Below, piece after piece: positions 1 to 5,711 of a stretch of 22,611 nt of DNA. Made by a program: the position numbers and the translations under genes. Origin of the DNA: a virus; the IMG/VR virus record IMGVR_UViG_3300032294_002594, positions 1 to 22,611 of that record. One strand, written 5' to 3'. Each line of letters begins with the position of its first letter. Within the stretch, counting starts at the first letter, position 1. The notes under the pieces are model-generated. The model saw only the letters and a list, made by a program, of their open reading frames with translations, was not told the DNA's origin and searched no databases.

Positions 1-1017
1 CAATTCATGACACATTGCTTCAAATTGTCTCATAACGGAACCTTCACTTTTCCATTCGTCCTTATTTGGGTTTTCAGGTAGAACACAATCTATATAATCT
101 ATCAACACCAAATCTACTTTAATTCCATCCGCAATCATCTTCCTTACTTGGTTCTTAATCTGTAACATAGTAAGAGAATCAGATGGTAATTTTTTTAGTA
201 TGAGCCTATTGGACATTGTTTCTTTGATATTTTTTATCTTATCCATCACAATATCTTTACTCAAAACCAAATTATCGGGTTCAATTCCTGTCCACAACGT
301 GAAGTGTTTTCTTTGGACAATTTTTGGATTGTCCTCAAAAAATATCTGTAGTACATTGTAACCCATATTGAATGCAGTATTTGAAATCTTGGTAAGAACA
401 GTTGTCTTTCCTACACCTGTCGGTGCTAAGATGACACCAATTTCTCCTTTTGCCAAACCACCTTTAAGAAGTCTATCAATACCAGATATTCCCATTGGGA
501 TAGGATGACGGAAATCTTCATCTAACACAGTCTCCAAATCTGAAAAAACATCTGACGTACCGTCTTGAGTTTGCCCAACTTGTAAAGCATCTCTAATCAA
601 ACCTTCAACTTTATCATAAGACTCAAAATCACCCTCGTTGATAATTTTTTGAGCTTTCTCCATAGCCTTTTGAAGTTCCTGTTGTTTACAAAACTTCAGA
701 CCTTTTTCTTGAACGAAGGTGCACCCTTCAAGTGGAGCCGACTGAATTTGTTTGATTGTATCAAGAACAATTTTTGCAACAAGTTCTTGTTGTATTTCAG
801 ATTTAACTATCTGTTCTAATGTTTCAAATGATGGTGAGGACTCATACTTTTTATGATACTCTTTAACCATTTGAGTTATTATCTTGAAATACTTGTTGTC
901 AAAATATGAACTCTCAAGGACATCAATAATTGTGGTAGAGAAGGTCTTGTCTAGTATAATTTGGTTCAGTAGTTGCAGTTGGAATGTATTTCCAAGGTAA
1001 TCGAAATTTTTGTTCAT
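1..1017 (-). CDS. 41: Replicative DNA helicase, T4 gp41/DnaB type (C-terminal part cut by window edge)
   Basis: The frame is open for 339 codons from an ATG at 1017 and has no stop before the window ends. It should be the 5'-3' hexameric replication helicase that unwinds the phage fork. About residues 1-150 form a helical N-terminal region like the DnaB N-domain. The RecA-like motor follows, with Walker A APTGVGKTT near residues 198-206 and a Walker B-like stretch VDLVLIDYID near 301-310. The last visible residues are QFEAMCHEL, so the later motor motifs and C-terminus lie outside the window. T4 gp41 is 475 residues, so roughly 70% is visible. The leader contains AGAAGG about ten bases before the ATG, one of the few Shine-Dalgarno-like sequences here. 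It is last in a run with uvsX, rnh and a 150-residue unknown. A RecA/KaiC-like ATPase of another role is less likely given the N-domain and neighbours. Confidence 0.88.
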   Translation of the reverse strand, partial: MNKNFDYLGNTFQLQLLNQIILDKTFSTTIIDVLESSYFDNKYFKIITQMVKEYHKKYESSPSFETLEQIVKSEIQQELVAKIVLDTIKQIQSAPLEGCTFVQEKGLKFCKQQELQKAMEKAQKIINEGDFESYDKVEGLIRDALQVGQTQDGTSDVFSDLETVLDEDFRHPIPMGISGIDRLLKGGLAKGEIGVILAPTGVGKTTVLTKISNTAFNMGYNVLQIFFEDNPKIVQRKHFTLWTGIEPDNLVLSKDIVMDKIKNIKETMSNRLILKKLPSDSLTMLQIKNQVRKMIADGIKVDLVLIDYIDCVLPENPNKDEWKSEGSVMRQFEAMCHEL

Positions 1018-1045
1018 AATTGAATGACCTTCTTTTATTAAATAG

Positions 1046-1498
1046 TTACTTAGACAACTCGTATTCCAAAAATTCGAAACTTAATTCTGTATCTGAAAAG
1101 ATGTCAGTTAGACCTTTAAGAATATCTTTAAGATATGGTCTTACATCAACAGTATACCTAACTTTTGGTGGGAATTTTTTTCCATCGAAAATTCTATGAC
1201 AAATTGTCTGGTCTCCCAATTTAATAAAAAGGTTAAAATATTCGGGTCCATCAGTGAATGATGTCTCCATAACAGTTGGGTCGTGCATGATGGTTTCTTT
1301 ATTATCCAACATGTAAACAACTGTTTTCATTTTCAAATCATACTGCAATGTTTCCGCGGTATTTTTGAAGAATTCATAAAGGTCAACAGAGTTTCTTGCT
1401 CTTGGGTTGAATCCTTTAACGTTGAAAAATCTTTGTACTACAATGTTTTCATTGAGTGTTAAAAGGAATTCCAACTTCGTTACGTCTTGTTCTTTCAT
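1046..1498 (-). CDS. Unknown 150-residue protein with an internal duplication, in the replication cluster
   Basis: I do not recognise the family. The protein is soluble-looking, with no signal peptide or membrane segment. It contains two similar segments: residues 23-51 (RFFNVKGF...) and 102-130 (RIFDGKKF...). They align without gaps at an offset of 79 residues and share R, F, K, F, P, R, V, D, K and L at matching positions, 10 of 29. This suggests two copies of one small fold, each centred on RxF-x4-F-x-P-x2-R-x2-VD. It lies 18 bases after the RNase H gene and 28 bases before the helicase, so it is probably co-transcribed with both. A helicase-loading or fork-accessory role would fit the position, but nothing in the sequence proves it. 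The start is an ATG after a very A-rich leader without a Shine-Dalgarno. Confidence 0.8.
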   Translation of the reverse strand: MKEQDVTKLEFLLTLNENIVVQRFFNVKGFNPRARNSVDLYEFFKNTAETLQYDLKMKTVVYMLDNKETIMHDPTVMETSFTDGPEYFNLFIKLGDQTICHRIFDGKKFPPKVRYTVDVRPYLKDILKGLTDIFSDTELSFEFLEYELSK

Positions 1499-1516
1499 TT
1501 TTTATTTTTTTGGTTA

Positions 1517-2509
1517 TTAAATTTTTCTTTTTTCTTTTCTAATTAACTTCATAAAGGGTCTCAGGAAATTAACCCAAGCTTCATCATTCTTTGGTAAGAA
1601 CTTAAACATTCCATCTTCTATCATCATCTTCATAAGATTTTTGTATCCTCTATCTGTAGGGTCAAAAACATCTGAATATATACTCGTCACAAGTTCTTTA
1701 CCATCATCAGTAATCAGGGGATTTACCAAATCAACGATTTTTTTGTTGAGTTCAAATAACTGTTCACCAAGTATACCATTTTTAGATTTACCAGTCAAAA
1801 TATTAGTAAGGACTTTTGACTTTTTTTCTTGCATGATATTTCGAGCGTAGTCGAAGAATTCTTCAATTGTGCATGACTTTTCAGTCATTTCAGGAAATAT
1901 CTTGGTAATTGTTTTTTCACCCAATCCTTCTACACCATCTATGTTGTCTGATTTGTCACCCGTCAATATCTTGAAAAGGAGGACATTTTGGTGGGGTATT
2001 TCAATATCCCCCATTTTTATCTTATCACCGTTTTTATAATACTTTTTTTGAACTGGTGAAAAAATTGTAACCCTTTCTGAAATTAATTGTGTTAAATCTT
2101 TATCCGCAGAAAATACTATAATTTTCTCGTCTACAGCAATTTTACAATAGTAGGCAATTAAGTCATCGGCTTCATTATCTCTAATTTCAACCTGTCTGAC
2201 AAAAACCTCCTCTAAGTATTGTTTGACTCTAACCTTTTGTTGCAAGTAAGCTTCGTACTTGTACTCAGCCATGGATTGCCTTCGATTAGCCTTGTATTGG
2301 GGATACAATGACTTTCTTGCCGATGAATTAGCGTCGCCATCCCAAAATACAACCACCTTATCGTGATTATGTTCTTCTAAAAATTTTTTGAGAGTGTTGA
2401 TAAAATGGAATACTCCTCCAACATGTTGATTCTCGTTGAAGTAATCCTTAGCTCCGTGAAATCCAATCTTAAATAAATTATCTCCGTCTACTAATAGTGT
2501 TTTTGTCAC
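1517..2509 (-). CDS. rnh: RNase H / 5'-3' flap exonuclease (T4 Rnh, FEN-1 family)
   Basis: This nuclease removes RNA primers and adjacent DNA from lagging-strand fragments. At 330 residues it is close to T4 Rnh (305). The acidic metal-binding residues of the FEN/PIN nuclease fold are visible: D8 and D10 in LLVDGD, D57/D59 in FWDGD, E113/D115/D116 in NEADD, D136/D138 in SADKD, and D185/D188 in TGDKSDN. The helix-3turn-helix DNA-binding segment GVEGLGEKT follows at about 192-200. The basic arch region has RKSLYPQYKANRR at 65-77. The start is a GTG at 2509, preceded by AAAGG five bases upstream. An ATG one base out of phase (2511) reads straight into TGA and cannot be the start. The gene begins 20 bases after the uvsX stop and belongs to the same run. 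Confidence 0.93.
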   Translation of the reverse strand: MTKTLLVDGDNLFKIGFHGAKDYFNENQHVGGVFHFINTLKKFLEEHNHDKVVVFWDGDANSSARKSLYPQYKANRRQSMAEYKYEAYLQQKVRVKQYLEEVFVRQVEIRDNEADDLIAYYCKIAVDEKIIVFSADKDLTQLISERVTIFSPVQKKYYKNGDKIKMGDIEIPHQNVLLFKILTGDKSDNIDGVEGLGEKTITKIFPEMTEKSCTIEEFFDYARNIMQEKKSKVLTNILTGKSKNGILGEQLFELNKKIVDLVNPLITDDGKELVTSIYSDVFDPTDRGYKNLMKMMIEDGMFKFLPKNDEAWVNFLRPFMKLIRKEKRKI

Positions 2510-2529
2510 ATACCTTTTTTAGAGGGTTC

Positions 2530-3531
2530 TCAATCTTCTTTTTCTTCTGTTAAAGTGAAATCACCATCAGAACCAATAATATCTTTCCAATAATCGGCAT
2601 ATTCTTTTTTGTATTCTTCAATAGAGGTTTTTTCTTCTGCCGAATCTTTACCCGCTAAGAACCCGTGAGGAGTTACAATTATTTTTCCATCATCATACCC
2701 TAAACCATTGATATGATTTTTCAAAACAGATATTTTACTTCTTATTGCGAACTTGACTGAACGTTTGTCTTTAGTTGCAGTAATCTTGGTAGTTCCTGCA
2801 CCTTTTTGATTTCCAAATAAGAAAACTAAAGAAGAGTTTAACCAAACAGATTCACCACCCTTTGCCTTAATTTTTGGTTGACCAAATGGATTATCCGGAA
2901 GTTCAACCCAAGGTTGATTAATAATAATTAAAGTATTTTCATATTCAGTATCAGCCTTTCTTGAACCTGAAATTCTTTGATTGATTCCCATACCAATTTT
3001 ATCTGAGAGTACAGATGCATTATGTTGTTTACCACCTTTACCTTCATAAGTCATTTTACATGGTACAGAACCAACTGAATCCCAAATAAAACACAAACTA
3101 TAGGTTAGTTCTCCTTTTTCTTGAGCGTCAAGTAATTGATTAATGTATTCAGTTATTTGTTCTATATAACTGAAGTTATTATTGAAAAGGAAAAATCCAT
3201 CCCAATCCATCTCACCTGTTTCTTTATCAGGAACTTCCTCACATTCAAAACCCATAAGTCTGGCATGGTCAAAACTCCATTTCTGTTCTGTAATAATGAA
3301 TACAGGTAAAATACCTTTTTTCTGTGCGTCAACCGCCGCTTTAATTGCTGCAGTGGTTTTACCTGTATCTGAGTGACCTAAGAACATATTAATGTGTCCA
3401 ATTGCCGGACCAGGTATTCCAACCGCATCCAAGAAATCTTGACCCAAATCAAAAAATCTTTGTGGTTTATATTTTGCCGAAGTAGAAAATTTTTTCTTTA
3501 AACTACTAAATTCATTTTTCTTTATTGCCAT
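2530..3531 (-). CDS. uvsX: UvsX-like RecA-family recombinase
   Basis: The protein is a strand-exchange ATPase that forms filaments on ssDNA for recombination-dependent replication and repair. Walker A is GHSDTGKTT at residues 52-60, and Walker B is the hydrophobic run ending in IWDS at 149-152. The L1-like segment carries NQPW at 205-208, and an L2-like stretch KAKGGESVW lies at 222-230. The C-terminus is acidic (LTEEKED), as in RecA/UvsX tails. At 333 residues it is shorter than T4 UvsX (391). The start ATG at 3531 lies six bases after the stop of the 95-residue gene, with an A/T-rich leader and no Shine-Dalgarno. It is followed by rnh. The phage-type GHSDTGKTT and adjacent gene 32 favour UvsX over a bacterial RecA. 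Confidence 0.92.
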   Translation of the reverse strand: MAIKKNEFSSLKKKFSTSAKYKPQRFFDLGQDFLDAVGIPGPAIGHINMFLGHSDTGKTTAAIKAAVDAQKKGILPVFIITEQKWSFDHARLMGFECEEVPDKETGEMDWDGFFLFNNNFSYIEQITEYINQLLDAQEKGELTYSLCFIWDSVGSVPCKMTYEGKGGKQHNASVLSDKIGMGINQRISGSRKADTEYENTLIIINQPWVELPDNPFGQPKIKAKGGESVWLNSSLVFLFGNQKGAGTTKITATKDKRSVKFAIRSKISVLKNHINGLGYDDGKIIVTPHGFLAGKDSAEEKTSIEEYKKEYADYWKDIIGSDGDFTLTEEKED

Positions 3532-3537
3532 TATAAA

Positions 3538-3825
3538 TTATTTTAATTTCTTCAATACTGGTAAATCCATTCCTATTTTCTCTTTTGTCATTTGTTCATC
3601 TTGCGCATATACTGTACCAATTTCATCTTCGTGAAAGGATATTATTGTAACAGGTAATTTACTTACAGGGTCAGATTCCATTATAAAACCAACTAATACT
3701 TTATCACCAATTTCTATTTTTCTTCCTGAAGAGTATCTTTGATTTGGATTTTTCATAGCTTCTTCCTCAGTCAAAACTATTTTAGTGTTGTTAATCTGAA
3801 ATTGTAAAAATTCTTCTAGTTTCAT
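3538..3825 (-). CDS. Unknown 95-residue protein between gene 32 and uvsX
   Basis: I do not recognise this protein. It is a small mixed-charge protein without cysteine, signal peptide or membrane segment. The N-terminus MKLEEFLQFQ looks helical. Residues 36-72 (KIEIGDKVLVGFI ... VTIISFHEDEIGTVYA) alternate like short beta strands, as in small SH3/OB-like barrels, which is only a pattern impression. The ATG lies 11 bases after the T-run of the gene 32 terminator. Its transcription therefore depends on read-through or on a promoter I could not identify. The uvsX start is six bases beyond its stop, suggesting coupled expression. In T4 the gene 32 neighbourhood encodes the loader gp59 and coactivator gp33, but I see no specific similarity to either. 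Confidence 0.8.
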   Translation of the reverse strand: MKLEEFLQFQINNTKIVLTEEEAMKNPNQRYSSGRKIEIGDKVLVGFIMESDPVSKLPVTIISFHEDEIGTVYAQDEQMTKEKIGMDLPVLKKLK

Positions 3826-3836
3826 GTTTCTAAATT

Positions 3837-3867
3837 AAAAAAATTGTGGGTGGTATTTACCACCCAC
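3837..3867 (-). terminator. Rho-independent terminator of gene 32
   Basis: On the minus strand a near-perfect inverted repeat (GTGGGTGGTA / TACCACCCAC, two bases between the arms, 3846-3867) is followed within two bases by seven T (3843-3837). It begins 11 bases after the gene 32 stop. It should end most gene 32 transcripts and lower read-through into the uvsX run. Confidence 0.9.
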
Positions 3868-3877
3868 TTATTAAGAA

Positions 3878-4720
3878 TTAAAACGGTAGGTCTTCGTCTG
3901 GTTCAGATTCAGCCTGTGGGTCGTTATATTTTTTACTACCACCAATTGAAGTTTCACCTTCAGTACTATCTCCGTAAACGTATTTACCTAATTCAGAGTC
4001 CCATCTTGGAGTTTCTCCTCTTGCAATTGCCTCCAAATAATCAACAGGTTTTTTAGAGTATACGTCATTCCAACCAAGTTCATCATTAACCCACTCATCA
4101 CCTTGTTTTTTATCTTGATGTACAGGAGTTGGGTCATCATACATAATAGTTGATACAGTTGTATATTCTTTACCTTTTGGTGTTTTAGACTTTGTAAGCT
4201 CAATTATTAAGTCTCTTCCCTTTTCAGCATCAGTAATATCTCCTTTAGCTCTCCAAATTGGGATAATCTTATCAAGAATACCTTCGTTTTTATAATTGTG
4301 TTTGAATCTCCAAAACTTTGGTCCATCCTGTTCATTGTCTCTATCAATTACCTTAACGATATAAAATTTACGAGACTTGTATTGCTTTGCCAATTCTTTG
4401 TCTGATTCTTTACCTGTTGACATAAGTTCTTCATAAACCTCATTCAAAGGAGAACGTTCGTTGTCATTTTTTCCTGGGTCGTAGAATTTTTGCCATTTAC
4501 CACCTACTTGTATTTCGTGGTACCAAGCTTCTTTAAATGGTGATGAACCATCCTGTGTTGGTAGGATTCTAATTTTTCTTTGTCCTGAGTTTTCTTTGTC
4601 TCCCAAGATAAGAGCAAAATACTTTTTCATTCTTTCGTCTTGAGACATTTTTCCTTGGGCCCCGCCCCCTGAGATTTTTGATTTTTCGTACTGTGCCAAT
4701 ACGGCGTCTAATGTATTCAT
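3878..4720 (-). CDS. 32: Single-stranded DNA-binding protein, T4 gp32-like
   Basis: This protein coats ssDNA at the fork and organises replication and recombination proteins. Its 280 residues are near T4 gp32 (301). The N-terminal region holds basic residues in a flexible segment (QDERMKKYF at 27-35), followed by an OB-fold-like core with WYHEIQVGGKW at 66-76 and FWRFKHNYKN near residue 135. The C-terminus is acidic and ends DEDLPF, the shape of a partner-recruiting tail. Oddly, the whole protein has no cysteine. Where T4 gp32 has zinc ligands C77, C87 and C90, this protein seems to have F79/Y80, S90 and N93, while H68 could match H64. It has its own promoter just upstream and a strong terminator downstream, fitting high-level expression as a separate unit. 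Identity rests on the core pattern, tail and position beside uvsX. Confidence 0.88.
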   Translation of the reverse strand: MNTLDAVLAQYEKSKISGGGAQGKMSQDERMKKYFALILGDKENSGQRKIRILPTQDGSSPFKEAWYHEIQVGGKWQKFYDPGKNDNERSPLNEVYEELMSTGKESDKELAKQYKSRKFYIVKVIDRDNEQDGPKFWRFKHNYKNEGILDKIIPIWRAKGDITDAEKGRDLIIELTKSKTPKGKEYTTVSTIMYDDPTPVHQDKKQGDEWVNDELGWNDVYSKKPVDYLEAIARGETPRWDSELGKYVYGDSTEGETSIGGSKKYNDPQAESEPDEDLPF

Positions 4721-4737
4721 AATATAAATTTATACAG

Positions 4738-4769
4738 CAAATATAATCTACTTTTATTAATTTGTCAAA
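4738..4769 (-). promoter_or_regulatory. Bacteroidota-type promoter of gene 32
   Basis: On the minus strand TTTG (4769-4766) is followed after 20 bases by TATATTTG (4745-4738). This matches the Bacteroidota primary-sigma consensus TTTG-N17..23-TAnnTTTG. The predicted start lies about 10-15 bases before the gene 32 ATG at 4720. The same stretch can also be read as TTGACA-N17-TATATT, close to the sigma-70 consensus, so it is a good promoter under either model. It sits directly after the terminator of the virion operon. Confidence 0.75.
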
Positions 4770-4771
4770 TT

Positions 4772-4795
4772 AAAAAAGGTCCCGTTGGGGACCTT
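4772..4795 (-). terminator. Rho-independent terminator at the end of the virion operon
   Basis: On the minus strand AAGGTCCC pairs with GGGACCTT around a four-base loop (4795-4776). It is followed by a run of T (4777-4772). It begins four bases after the stop of the 208-residue gene and separates the late virion genes from the gene 32 promoter. Confidence 0.9.
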
Positions 4796-4799
4796 ATGT

Positions 4800-5426
4800 T
4801 TAATATTCAGGATTGTAATGTGGTTGGAAACTATCTTTCATTTCTTTGTCATTCGCATCTGTGACTTGGTCTGATGTGAGGACATAATCATGTTTCCCTG
4901 TTTTTTCCATTTCTTCTTTTTTGTCTTCGAAGAAATCAGAAAGTTTTTGGTTGAACGGATAAGAATCGTATGTTCTTAGTTCTAATTTTTCTTCAGGAGT
5001 CTTTTCTCTGTATTTTTCTATTTTGCTTTCCAAAGAATTTAGTCTATCTAATACAGCATCCATCTGAGATAATTTTTGCTCCAAGCTAGATACTTGAGAA
5101 AATAAAGAATCAAAATATTCTTCTTGTTTCTTTTCAATGTTCTCTTGAGACTTTATAATGTCTGTAACATCTATTTCTTCGGTATTATTCCCTTCTTGAG
5201 ATTCTCCCTCGTCACCGATTTTTTCAACTTCAGTGTCTACATTAACATCAACCTTTTCAGGTGTACCATCAATAGTAGTATTACCCATATCAGAAGGTTG
5301 GTCTCCCATAGCAGGTGCTGGAGGGGCAGGTGCTGTAGGTTCTACTGGTTCTGCTTGTTCATTAATGTAATTATTAATAAAATGATACCTCTCGATTTCA
5401 CTTAATATTTTTCTATCTATTCCCAT
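4800..5426 (-). CDS. Unknown acidic coiled-coil protein (208 residues) at the end of the virion operon
   Basis: I do not recognise the family. The N-terminus has a short amphipathic helix with EIERYHFINNYINEQ at about 10-24. A Pro/Ala-rich linker (about 25-40) and a long acidic low-complexity stretch to about residue 85 follow. Residues 88-145 form a clear coiled coil with heptad-like leucines (FSQVSSLEQKLSQMDAVLDRL), and the tail is charged. It has no cysteine or membrane segment. The start is four bases after the preceding 74-residue gene. Its place in the virion module and its makeup suggest a structural, scaffold-like or head-internal protein, but this is inference. The stop is followed at once by a terminator. 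Confidence 0.82.
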   Translation of the reverse strand: MGIDRKILSEIERYHFINNYINEQAEPVEPTAPAPPAPAMGDQPSDMGNTTIDGTPEKVDVNVDTEVEKIGDEGESQEGNNTEEIDVTDIIKSQENIEKKQEEYFDSLFSQVSSLEQKLSQMDAVLDRLNSLESKIEKYREKTPEEKLELRTYDSYPFNQKLSDFFEDKKEEMEKTGKHDYVLTSDQVTDANDKEMKDSFQPHYNPEY

Positions 5427-5429
5427 TGT

Positions 5430-5654
5430 TTAACCGTTTAATAATTGTTTTATTCCGCCAACTGTTTCTACTTTAACTCTTCTGTTTGCATAAACTTGGT
5501 GTCCAGCTCTTTCGATTAATCCATCTCTTTCTCTAACAACATAACATTCTCCAGTATCTAAATCACAAACTTCTTTAGAACCATCACCATTATCAGATTC
5601 ACTGAATCTAACTTTTTTTCCTAAGTAGTTATTTAAGATATTATCTAATTTCAT
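5430..5654 (-). CDS. Unknown 74-residue protein
   Basis: I do not recognise this protein. It starts MKLDNILNNYLGKKVRFS and carries two cysteines in CDLDTGEC (30-37), which could form a small hairpin or metal site. A basic segment YANRRVKVE (55-63) and a short C-terminal helix follow. It has no signal peptide or membrane segment. It starts 57 bases after the stop of the 2280-residue gene, in a gap that holds a TATTTATA motif, and ends four bases before the 208-residue gene, with which it is probably co-expressed. Its reality is supported by tight fit between neighbours and lack of an alternative ORF. Confidence 0.72.
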   Translation of the reverse strand: MKLDNILNNYLGKKVRFSESDNGDGSKEVCDLDTGECYVVRERDGLIERAGHQVYANRRVKVETVGGIKQLLNG

Positions 5655-5666
5655 AAAATCTTTTCT

Positions 5667-5674
5667 TATAAATA
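5667..5674 (-). promoter_or_regulatory. TATTTATA motif upstream of the 74-residue gene
   Basis: Read on the coding strand this is TATTTATA, 12 bases before the ATG at 5654, continuing AAGAAAAGA. The same motif at the same 12-base spacing precedes the 1665-residue gene (17877-17884). It is a candidate phage promoter or leader element; its function is not shown. Confidence 0.4.
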
Positions 5675-5711
5675 TATGATAAAGAACAAATCGTTATTAA
5701 ATAATATTCAT

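Noticed and set aside
2509-2511. ATG just before the RNase H gene
   Set aside because: It reads ATG TGA and ends at once; the GTG one frame away with AAAGG upstream fits the full-length protein.
3846-3867. The perfect inverted repeat after gene 32 as an operator or CRISPR-like repeat
   Set aside because: It occurs once, directly after a stop codon, and is followed by seven T on the transcribed strand, which is a terminator.
3988-4203. Minus-strand 71-codon ORF inside gene 32
   Set aside because: It is an alternative frame within a well-supported gene with low-complexity translation and no leader; the same holds for 8060-8272, 14114-14344 and 16430-16621.
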